Of a DNA stretch of 55,579 bases, positions 35,919 through 42,803 are shown one piece after another. The stretch comes from Pseudomonas viridiflava. Its GTDB lineage: Bacteria > Pseudomonadota > Gammaproteobacteria > Pseudomonadales > Pseudomonadaceae. The position numbers and the translations under genes are program-made. The notes below the pieces were generated by a model, which saw only the letters and a program-made list of their open reading frames with translations, ran no database searches and was not told the origin of the DNA. Numbering within the stretch: the stretch's first letter is position 1; each line of letters opens with the position of its first letter. The DNA is taken from positions 1-55,579 of the forward strand of contig NZ_UTBZ01000212.1 of the NCBI RefSeq assembly GCF_900580865.1, in the 5' to 3' direction.

Positions 35919-36607
35919 GCGTCATCGAAAATCTGCTTCTGCGCATCAAACAAAAAGGCCTGCGCCGCACCCTTGGCGCGCTGTGGAAACGTTACGTCTT
36001 CGCTCACCGAAAATTGCTATGGATGGAGCGCGATCTGGTCACGCCGATTGCCCCGAACAAACTGCGCCCCTGTGAAGGCTTGCGCAGAGTCGACATCACC
36101 GAGGACAACGCCAAAGCATTCGGCAAGTACTTTGGTGATCGCGTGGAGACCATGGCCGAGTTGGCCGCTGAAGGGCATACAGGGCACATGTACCTGGACC
36201 AGGACGGTCACACCGTCGGGTTCGTCTGGGCGAGCACTCGCGACTATTACGACCGCCACTTCTACCGCTGCACGTTCCCGGTCAAGCCCGGTGAATACTT
36301 TCAGTTCGGTGCCGAAATTACCCGGCACTATTTCGGCAGTAGCTTGACCGTCGATGCACAGACCGCACTCTGGCAAGTCATGTCTGCCCGAGGCTTCAAA
36401 AAAGTCGTGGATATCTGCGACAACGCCAATGTACAGGCCCTGAAGATGCATATTCGCCTGGGCTATCAGGAACAAGGGCATATCACGCATGTTTACGACC
36501 TGTTCGGGCACTGGCGTTTGTTCCGCGAATCGAACTACAGCGATTCAAGGCTGGAGGCGCTGCGCAAGCCGGAAAGACCAGTAGTGACGGTGGCGGCGCA
36601 GGCTTGA
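35915..36607 (+). CDS. GNAT-like acyltransferase, paralogue 2
   Basis: A 230-residue paralogue of the protein at 34034 (LLWMERDLVTPI, MAELAAEGHTGHMYLDQDG, FPVKPGEYFQFGAEITRHYF, VDICDNANVQALKMHIRLGY). ATG 35915 sits in an ATGA overlap with the CelD-like gene and has CGGAGGG upstream. It is the last gene of the operon; a REPIN follows 37 bp later. The duplication brackets one unrelated gene, so it was not a simple tandem copy or it has since been interrupted. Confidence 0.8.
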   Translation: MSVIENLLLRIKQKGLRRTLGALWKRYVFAHRKLLWMERDLVTPIAPNKLRPCEGLRRVDITEDNAKAFGKYFGDRVETMAELAAEGHTGHMYLDQDGHTVGFVWASTRDYYDRHFYRCTFPVKPGEYFQFGAEITRHYFGSSLTVDAQTALWQVMSARGFKKVVDICDNANVQALKMHIRLGYQEQGHITHVYDLFGHWRLFRESNYSDSRLEALRKPERPVVTVAAQA

Positions 36608-36644
36608 TTCACATTTGAAATATTGTGGCGGTCATGAGGCCGCC

Positions 36645-36713
36645 TTCGCGAGCAAGCTCGCTCCCACATTGGATTTTGCTCGGCGCAGATCCAATGTGGG
36701 AGCGAGCTTGCTC
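36645..36713. repeat. REPIN of the GTGGGAGCGAGC type, copy 2
   Basis: TTCGCGAGCAAGCTCGCTCC at the left is matched by GTGGGAGCGAGCTTGCTC at the right. The right arm ends in CCGGGC rather than GCGAA, so it has diverged at the tip. It closes the intergenic space between two convergent genes and may stabilise the operon's 3' end. Confidence 0.88.
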
Positions 36714-36758
36714 CGGGCGGCGTTCCGACGAAGGGGCCAGTGAAGGCAATGAAAGATT

Positions 36759-37556
36759 TCAGGCCTTGGTGGCAACCAGGGTAAAGCACATCGGCATCTG
36801 CGCCTCTTGATTCAGATACCGGTCATACACCTCTTCCCGATTCGAATGCGCATACTCCTTGAAGTGCGCAATGTTCAGCCCTGCCGCAATGGCACCACTG
36901 AAAATCGCCCCCAGCGTATGCACAAACCAATACGACTTCGCCGACTGCTGCTCGACCTTGCCGACGTAGACAATCGGCTCTTCCTGCACAAACGGCTCGG
37001 CGCGAAAGTAGGAACTGGCGAGGCGGTAAGGATCTTCCGCATCCGGGTCGACCATCTCCAGAAACGGATGGGTTTCGTAAATCACCAGTTTCCCGCCCGG
37101 TTTCAGGGTCGAGGCGACATGGCGGAAAAACTCGCCGATGTCCGGCATCCAGTTGAGGACACCGATGGTGATCAGCGCCACGTCGAAGCGGTTCTGCAAT
37201 GACACTGGCAAATGATGAATATCGCTTTCGATGAACTCGGCGTTATGCGGTGAACGCTTGTTCAGCTCACGCGCCTGTTCGAGAAACGCCGCCGATTGAT
37301 CGACACCGACCACGCTTCTGGCACCCAGCGCAAACAGTGAGAGACTCTCACGGCCGTTGTTGCAGCCCAGTTGAATCACCTCTTTGCCGTCAACCTCCAG
37401 CAACCCGCTCAGGGTCTCATCGAGGCAGGAGAAATCCACCTGTCCAACCTCACTGAGCAAGGCCTGCCAATCAGGCGAATCCTGATGATGGCGGGCGGAA
37501 TCGTTCCACGCCTGTCGATTGCTCTCGATGGCGGTTTTATTGTTGGGCACTTCCAT
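36759..37556 (-). CDS. Class I SAM-dependent methyltransferase
   Basis: A 265-residue protein with a SAM-binding motif I EVIQLGCNNGRESLSLF at ~59, acidic loop VVGVDQSAAFLEQAREL, post-I DVALITIGVLNW and a FFRHVASTLKPGGKLVIYE segment. The substrate is unknown. ATG 37556 is chosen because MEVPNNKTAIESNRQAWN is a normal family start and the frame upstream runs into a palindromic repeat. It is transcribed alone, toward the polysaccharide operon. Confidence 0.88.
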   Translation of the reverse strand: MEVPNNKTAIESNRQAWNDSARHHQDSPDWQALLSEVGQVDFSCLDETLSGLLEVDGKEVIQLGCNNGRESLSLFALGARSVVGVDQSAAFLEQARELNKRSPHNAEFIESDIHHLPVSLQNRFDVALITIGVLNWMPDIGEFFRHVASTLKPGGKLVIYETHPFLEMVDPDAEDPYRLASSYFRAEPFVQEEPIVYVGKVEQQSAKSYWFVHTLGAIFSGAIAAGLNIAHFKEYAHSNREEVYDRYLNQEAQMPMCFTLVATKA

Positions 37557-37647
37557 GGCGCACTCCGGACGATGCTCGTGATTGAGCGGATCCGAGTCTA
37601 AATCAGCCCTGCAATTGCGGTTGTTGCAAACTTGTAAGCCAATTCGT

Positions 37648-37730
37648 GTAGGAGCTGCCGCAGGCTGCGATCTTTTGATCTTGTTTTTAAAGGTCAAGAT
37701 CAAAAGATCGCAGCCTGCGGCAGCTCCTAC
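37648..37730. repeat. GTAGGAGCTGCCG-type palindromic repeat, copy 2
   Basis: A long near-perfect hairpin of about 83 bp: GTAGGAGCTGCCGCAGGCTG, GCGATCTTTTGATCTTG and the inverse on the right. It lies directly upstream of the toxin remnant at 37811. Confidence 0.92.
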
Positions 37731-37810
37731 ATATCTCAGTGTTCATGCCTACAAGTGTCGGCGAATTATCAAAACAGATAGCGGACACGGCTGACTATTC
37801 AACTCGGCTC

Positions 37811-37873
37811 ACATGGATATCCTCACAAAGCGCAGACATCCGACGCGCACAAAAAATGGCTAAGGAGGTTTAA
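37811..37873 (+). pseudogene. 3' remnant of a HigB/RelE-family toxin gene (HI1419-like)
   Basis: In frame before TAA 37871-37873 the sequence reads TWISSQSADIRRAQKMAKEV. The end SADIRRAQKMAKEV matches the conserved C-terminus of the toxin that normally precedes an HI1420-type antitoxin (DI..A..LAKE). The body of the toxin is gone; a palindromic repeat occupies 37648-37730 instead. The remnant keeps the AAGGAGG ribosome site of the antitoxin gene (37862-37868), which may be why it survived. Confidence 0.65.
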
Positions 37874-37875
37874 CC

Positions 37876-38184
37876 ATGAGCCAGACGTTAACGATTTTCG
37901 ACGTGGCAGCATTGCTGGACAGTGACGAAGCCATCAGCGAATACCTGTCCCAGGTTCTTGCAGACGGGGATAACGAAGAGTTTCTTCGCGCAATCGGCTA
38001 TGTGCTCAAGGCGCGCGGGATGACGCAGATAGCCAAAACTTCTGGCATGGGTCGCGAAAGTCTGTACAAGGCTTTCGCGCCCGGCGCAAAGCCGCGCTTC
38101 GAAACGGTTTTGAAAGTTATGCATGCCCTCGGCATCGATCTTTACGCACAGCCGGGGCACGTGATCAATCACCCGGTTGTTTGA
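37876..38184 (+). CDS. HigA-like antitoxin (HI1420 family), orphan
   Basis: A 102-residue protein. The beginning (TIFDVAALLDSDEAISEYLS) and the helix-turn-helix part (ARGMTQIAKTSGMGRESLYK, then KPRFETVLKVMHALGIDL) are typical of the probable addiction-module antidotes related to HI1420. These bind DNA and neutralise a RelE-like toxin. Its toxin partner is reduced to a stub immediately upstream. The antitoxin itself is intact with a strong ribosome site 7 nt before ATG 37876. It may act as a simple regulator or protect against related toxins. Confidence 0.82.
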   Translation: MSQTLTIFDVAALLDSDEAISEYLSQVLADGDNEEFLRAIGYVLKARGMTQIAKTSGMGRESLYKAFAPGAKPRFETVLKVMHALGIDLYAQPGHVINHPVV

Positions 38185-38240
38185 ATGTCGGGCAGCTATA
38201 GTTAATAGCCTTGGGGAAAACCGCACTCGCAGGTGCCGCC

Positions 38241-38588
38241 ATGCATATGCTCGCTCGGCTGTTGTTGACCGGCTGTCTGCTCGCTGCCACTCAGGCGCAA
38301 GCGCTGGACAGCAATTTCAATTATTACGGGCCTAACCAGCCTTTCGCCCACCCGGCTCCGTATTCACTGAGTTCCACGCCGCCCAAGCCTTACGACGATA
38401 CGGCGCCGCAGGATTTTGTGGTGCTTCCGGGTGACCATGAATTCTACGACTCACAACTGCCGACGGTGGCGGATGCGACGGTGCGGGTGTTTATCCGCAC
38501 GTACGATGCCGAGCGCGGGATTTATGTGAATGACGAGGTGCTGGATCCTGGTTGTGTGCTGGAGTGTTTGAGCCGGCAACAACACTGA
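38241..38588 (+). CDS. Small exported protein of unknown function
   Basis: A 115-residue protein with a signal peptide (MHMLARLLLTGCLLAATQAQA). The mature part is Pro/Tyr/Asp-rich (YYGPNQPFAHPAPYSL, DFVVLPGDHEFYDSQ), followed by VRVFIRTYDAERGIYVNDEV and two Cys near the end (DPGCVLEC). No family is recognised. ATG 38241 begins the signal peptide; an in-frame ATG at 38211 is unlikely. A palindromic repeat follows 16 bp after the stop. Confidence 0.72.
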   Translation: MHMLARLLLTGCLLAATQAQALDSNFNYYGPNQPFAHPAPYSLSSTPPKPYDDTAPQDFVVLPGDHEFYDSQLPTVADATVRVFIRTYDAERGIYVNDEVLDPGCVLECLSRQQH

Positions 38589-38604
38589 ATACCGAACGCC
38601 TACT

Positions 38605-38685
38605 GTAGGAGCTGCCGCAGGCTGCGATCTTTTGATCTTGATCTTAAAACAAGATCAAAAGATCGCAGCCTGCGGCAGCTCCTAC
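38605..38685. repeat. GTAGGAGCTGCCG-type palindromic repeat, copy 3
   Basis: An 81-bp hairpin with the same arms as the copy at 37648 (GCAGGCTGCGATCTTTTGAT and inverse). It lies between two convergent genes. Confidence 0.92.
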
Positions 38686-38703
38686 ATTTATTGTGTACGG
38701 CCG

Positions 38704-40146
38704 CTACCACTGGCGTTTGTCAGGGCGGGCGAGGCCGAGTTTTTCGATGCGGTAGCGCAGCATGTCGCGGCTCAGGCCCAGCAGGCGCGCGGATTTGGTG
38801 ACGTTCCAGTCGGTCTTGTCGAGCATCTTGCGCACCATGTCGCGTTCGACTTCCGGCAGGTTCATCGACTCCATATTGCTCGCCGGACGCGGTTCGTAGG
38901 GCGACACAGGTTCGTGGTGTTGATGCTGATGCTGCGGCGGCAACTCGTCACACAGGCTCATGCACACGTTCAACTGATGCGCGGCAATCGTGTCGCTCGG
39001 TGCCAGCAACACGGTCTGCTCAAGCATATTGCGCAACTCGCGCACATTCCCCGGCCAGGTGTAACTGAGCAGCAACTCTTCGGCCTGATCACTGAAATGC
39101 AGATTCGGTTTGCCATAGCGCTTGCCATGGCTGGCGAGGAAGTGTCGGGCCAGCAGCAAGATGTCTTCGCCACGCGCGTGCAGGCGCGGGACCTTGATCG
39201 AAATGATCCGCAGACGGAAGAACAGATCACGACGAAATTTACCTTGCTGAACCATTTGCTCCAGATTGCAATTGGTCGCGCTGATCACCCGCAGATTGAC
39301 CTTGCGCTCCTTCACCGAGCCAACCCGGCGAATGGTGCGATCCTCCAGCAACTTCAAAATCTTCGCCTGCAACAGCAGATCCATCTCGCCGATCTCATCC
39401 AGAAACAGCGTGCCGCCATCCGCCGCTTCCACCAATCCGACCCGGCGATCCTTGGCGTCGGTGAATGCGCCCTTCTCATGGCCGAACAGCTCGGACTCGA
39501 CCAGATTCGACGGAATCGACGCACAGTTGAATTCAATGAACGGACCTTTACTGCGCGGGCCGTCGAAGTGCAGCGCACGGGCCACCAACTCTTTGCCGGT
39601 GCCGGTCTCGCCTTCGACCAGAACCGGCGGCAGATCGGTGTTGGCCATGCGTCGCTCGGCGTCGAGCAACTGGCCGATGGTGTTCTTCAGATATTGCATC
39701 GGCGCCGAGTCGCCGATCAGTGCCTGCACCCCGGATTTCTGCGCCTCGCGTTCCTGGTAGAACGACAGCGTGCGCTCCATGCGCTCGGTGGCCAAAGCCT
39801 TGTCGAGCAGCAGTTTGAGTTCCGCCAACGCGACCGGTTTGGTGACGTAATGAAAGGCGCCCTCCTTCATCGCCACCACGGCATCTTCGACGTTGCCGTA
39901 ACCGGTCATCATGATCACTTTGAGATCCGGCGCGCTGATGCGCAGCTTCTGGATCAGCTCGTGACCACTCATGCCCGGCAGCGAGTTGTCGGTCAGCACG
40001 ATGTCGGGCATGAAGGTTTCCAGTTGCCCTAACGCGTCTTCGGCCGAATGGCAGACCGTCACCTCGAAGTCTTTGCGCTCCAGGTAGGTCTGAATATTTT
40101 CGGCCAACAGTTCGTCATCCTCGACCAGCAGAATGCTGTGTTCCAT
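38704..40146 (-). CDS. Sigma54-dependent response regulator (NtrC family)
   Basis: A 480-residue protein. The receiver domain (1-~120) has the acidic pair VEDDELL, phosphoacceptor Asp53 (VLTDNSLPG) and a Lys in HYVTKPVAL. The AAA+ domain has Walker A EGETGTGKE, ESELFGHEKGAFTDA, and GTLFLDEIGEMD. The sigma54-contact loop is GAFTDA instead of GAFTGA, a variant also seen in functional relatives. A Fis-type helix-turn-helix closes the chain (WNVTKSARLLGLSRDMLRYR). It overlaps the kinase gene by 32 bp and GGGAGG precedes ATG 40146. It probably activates the sigma54 promoter found before the multicopper oxidase. Confidence 0.93.
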   Translation of the reverse strand: MEHSILLVEDDELLAENIQTYLERKDFEVTVCHSAEDALGQLETFMPDIVLTDNSLPGMSGHELIQKLRISAPDLKVIMMTGYGNVEDAVVAMKEGAFHYVTKPVALAELKLLLDKALATERMERTLSFYQEREAQKSGVQALIGDSAPMQYLKNTIGQLLDAERRMANTDLPPVLVEGETGTGKELVARALHFDGPRSKGPFIEFNCASIPSNLVESELFGHEKGAFTDAKDRRVGLVEAADGGTLFLDEIGEMDLLLQAKILKLLEDRTIRRVGSVKERKVNLRVISATNCNLEQMVQQGKFRRDLFFRLRIISIKVPRLHARGEDILLLARHFLASHGKRYGKPNLHFSDQAEELLLSYTWPGNVRELRNMLEQTVLLAPSDTIAAHQLNVCMSLCDELPPQHQHQHHEPVSPYEPRPASNMESMNLPEVERDMVRKMLDKTDWNVTKSARLLGLSRDMLRYRIEKLGLARPDKRQW

Positions 40147-41605
40147 ATTCCCCTCCCGATGCCACTTTGAAGTTGAGACTGACGCGGGTTCCTTCCTGCT
40201 CTTTGCTGGTCAAAACGACCGAGCCCTGAAAACGCTCCATGATTCTTTTGACCAACGCCAGGCCAACCCCGAGGCCGCCCTGTTTGGTGGTGAAAAACGG
40301 TTTGAACACCAACAGTTGCTGCTGCGCGCTCATGCCCTTGCCGGTGTCACTCACGGTCAGGCGCACGCTGTCGGGCTGCGGCGATTCGAATTCGACACTG
40401 AGCACACCGCCCTTGGGCATGGCTTCCAGAGCGTTGGCAAACAGGCTATTGAGTATTTGCGTGAGCAGCACCTTTTGACTGACGACCGGCGCGCAATTCT
40501 GCGGTGTGAAGCGCACCTCGACGTTGCAGCGTTTGATCAATGCTTCGAAGGCGCCAACGGTGTCTTCGACCGCCATGACCAGATCCACCGCCTCGCCGTC
40601 GTCATTCATCGGCCGCAGCGACACCAGCAACTCGCGCACCCAGCGTGACATGCGATCGACCTGACTGATGATGTCGCCAATGTTGCGTTGCGCACCGGGA
40701 CTGGCGATTTCCTGGGCCAGTTCGGCGCTGGAACGAATGGTCGCCAGCGGATTGCGCAGGCTGTGCGCCACCGCCGAGGACATCTCGCCGAGGGCGACGA
40801 AGGTTTCGTTGCTGATCAACTGTTGCTGCTGGCTCTGCAGTAATTTCGCCGCCCTGCGCACGATCCAGAACAACGCGAGGAAGATCGCCGCGCCACCGAA
40901 ACACGTCGCCGCCCAGATCGAGGCGAACCCACGGTCGATGCGGTCAACCAGATCCGCCGGCTCCTTGTAGACCTCAACCATGGCGACGACTTTGCTTTTG
41001 TCAGCATTGAACATCGGGATGTAGTTCTCGATGAACAGGTATTTCGGTTCGCGCAACATTTGCTGCTCGGGTTTCTCATCGTCGATCTTGTGGTAGCTGG
41101 AAGACACCGGCACTTTCATCTCGAATGATTCGTCGAGCTCATCGTCATCCTTGATGTGCACACCGATAAGCTCAGCGTTGGTCGACCAGATCACCGTGCG
41201 ATCCAAGGCGTACACCGTGGCCAGGAGAATGTCCGGCAGGTGTTCGACATGGTCGAGAAATTCGATACGCGCCGAAGCCTGTAACACAGGGTCGACATCA
41301 GGGAAGTTGCCGTCCTGGCGCGGGTCGAGCATTTCGCCCATCGTCCGGTTCGGATTGATTTTGGCGTGACGCATTTCCGCCGCGCCAATGGCCTCAACGA
41401 ATTGCGCGGTCAGCAGCGCATCGCGCTCCACGCTTTCGGTGACCACGAAGCGTGTGGAGATATAACCCAGCCCCAACGCCACGGCGGCGATGATGAAAAA
41501 ACTCGCGAGCGAGAACCAGCGCAGTAGATTGAACTGCTCGCGCCAGCCCTTGCACGCGACCGATGGGTTCGGTGCAGAGGTTTTTTGTGCTTCCAGTCGC
41601 TGCAT
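40115..41605 (-). CDS. Membrane sensor histidine kinase, copy 1
   Basis: A 496-residue kinase. Helices at ~28-53 and ~232-250 flank a ~180-residue periplasmic sensor region with SVERDALLTAQFVEAIG and NRTMGEMLDPRQDGNFPDV. The HisKA H-box is AVAHSLRNPLATIRSSAE, the N-box NSLFANALEAM, then DTGKGM and GGLGVGLALVK. It is strongly similar over its whole length to the kinase at 45886, including the sensor region, so both may sense related signals. It lies directly before the response regulator gene, with which it should form a two-component system. Confidence 0.93.
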   Translation of the reverse strand: MQRLEAQKTSAPNPSVACKGWREQFNLLRWFSLASFFIIAAVALGLGYISTRFVVTESVERDALLTAQFVEAIGAAEMRHAKINPNRTMGEMLDPRQDGNFPDVDPVLQASARIEFLDHVEHLPDILLATVYALDRTVIWSTNAELIGVHIKDDDELDESFEMKVPVSSSYHKIDDEKPEQQMLREPKYLFIENYIPMFNADKSKVVAMVEVYKEPADLVDRIDRGFASIWAATCFGGAAIFLALFWIVRRAAKLLQSQQQQLISNETFVALGEMSSAVAHSLRNPLATIRSSAELAQEIASPGAQRNIGDIISQVDRMSRWVRELLVSLRPMNDDGEAVDLVMAVEDTVGAFEALIKRCNVEVRFTPQNCAPVVSQKVLLTQILNSLFANALEAMPKGGVLSVEFESPQPDSVRLTVSDTGKGMSAQQQLLVFKPFFTTKQGGLGVGLALVKRIMERFQGSVVLTSKEQEGTRVSLNFKVASGGEYGTQHSAGRG

Positions 41606-41699
41606 GGGAGTGGCCCTGGAGTTTTATATCGCGCTGCTTACAGCCATCAGTGTAGGTGGCTCTGACCGCGACACACGGTTCAATGATGCTATTTCGCCG

Positions 41700-42803
41700 C
41701 TACCGCATCTGACTCACCGTCGCGGCTGGATCGCCCGGTTTTACTGGCGTCAAAGCACCGTCGGCCATGGCCGCAGTGGACGGTTGCTGACGCTCTGTTT
41801 CATCGCTGAGAAAGTCGATGATCGACTGCGCGGATTGCTCGTCGAGGCGCAGGTTGGGCATCGGGATTCGCTCGAATTGCTCGTAGAGTTGCAAGGCAAT
41901 CGGGTCTTTTTCCGCGAGCAAGCGATCCGGTTCGCGGATCCAGCGATTCAACCACTCGGGATCGCGGTGGCGGGTTACGCCAATCAAGTCCGGGCCAATG
42001 CTGCGCATGCCAATGCCCTGGCCATCCTGCGGGCCGAGGCTGTGACACGAGGCGCAACGGGTGCGGAACAATTCTTCGCCATTGCTCGGCGGACGAATGT
42101 CCGGGGCGTTGGCGTAGCTTTCCTCGATGCTCGGCTGTTTCCAGTTCTGCAGGGTATTGGCCAGTTGATCGGCGAGGATCCACGGGTTCTCGAACGGCGA
42201 GGCCTTCATCCAGCGCCCGGTACTCTGGTTGCCGACGATCAGGCTGAGGTTGTGATCCTTGTCGCGGCCGTTGTCGACGCCTTCGATAAACAGTCCGAGC
42301 TTCTTGCGCAGGTCGGTGACGTCCTCGAATTCGCCGGTGAGAAACTTCCAGCCGGGGCCGACCTTGAAGCGCTGCGAATAGGCCTTGAGTACTTCGGGGG
42401 TGTCGCTGATCGGGTCGATGCTGATCGAGTAGAAGAAGATGTCCTGGCCGACCCGATCGCCGAGCAGTTTCTGCACCTGGCGCAGGCGTGCAGTTTCCAG
42501 TGGGCAAGAGTCGCTGCACGAGGTGAAGATGAAGTTGATCACCACCACTTTGTCTTTGATCAGGTCATCGAAGAAATGCACCTGCCGACCGTCCTGATCG
42601 GTCAGCAGGGTGTTGGGGAAATAGTCGCCACCCCACGGGGTGGCGGATTCACTCGCTGCCGGCGAGTCACCGACGCTGGCCTGGTGTGCCAGCAGCACAC
42701 GGCTGGCGAGCACACAGGCCACCAGCAGCAGCACCAGATGCATGCCCAGCGCCCGGGAGCGCGGGGTATGCACAGGTTGGCTGTCACCGTGGCGACGGTT
42801 CAT
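41700..42803 (-). CDS. SCO1/SenC copper chaperone fused to cytochrome c
   Basis: A 367-residue protein. One N-terminal helix (~21-40) anchors or exports it. The SCO domain has the copper-binding INFIFTSCSDSCPLE (CxxxCP, ~96-101) and the third ligand His in KDHNLSLIVG at ~190. A C-terminal cytochrome c domain follows, with CASCH at ~249 and a Met ligand candidate in RIPMPNLRL. SCO proteins deliver copper or electrons to copper oxidases. It overlaps the multicopper oxidase gene by 4 bp (ATGA), so it probably matures or accepts electrons from that enzyme. Confidence 0.88.
   Translation of the reverse strand: MNRRHGDSQPVHTPRSRALGMHLVLLLVACVLASRVLLAHQASVGDSPAASESATPWGGDYFPNTLLTDQDGRQVHFFDDLIKDKVVVINFIFTSCSDSCPLETARLRQVQKLLGDRVGQDIFFYSISIDPISDTPEVLKAYSQRFKVGPGWKFLTGEFEDVTDLRKKLGLFIEGVDNGRDKDHNLSLIVGNQSTGRWMKASPFENPWILADQLANTLQNWKQPSIEESYANAPDIRPPSNGEELFRTRCASCHSLGPQDGQGIGMRSIGPDLIGVTRHRDPEWLNRWIREPDRLLAEKDPIALQLYEQFERIPMPNLRLDEQSAQSIIDFLSDETERQQPSTAAMADGALTPVKPGDPAATVSQMR

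Noticed and set aside
38632..40032. 466-codon plus-strand frame opposite the response regulator
   Set aside because: The minus strand encodes a complete NtrC-family protein; the plus frame starts inside a palindromic repeat and has no recognisable domain.
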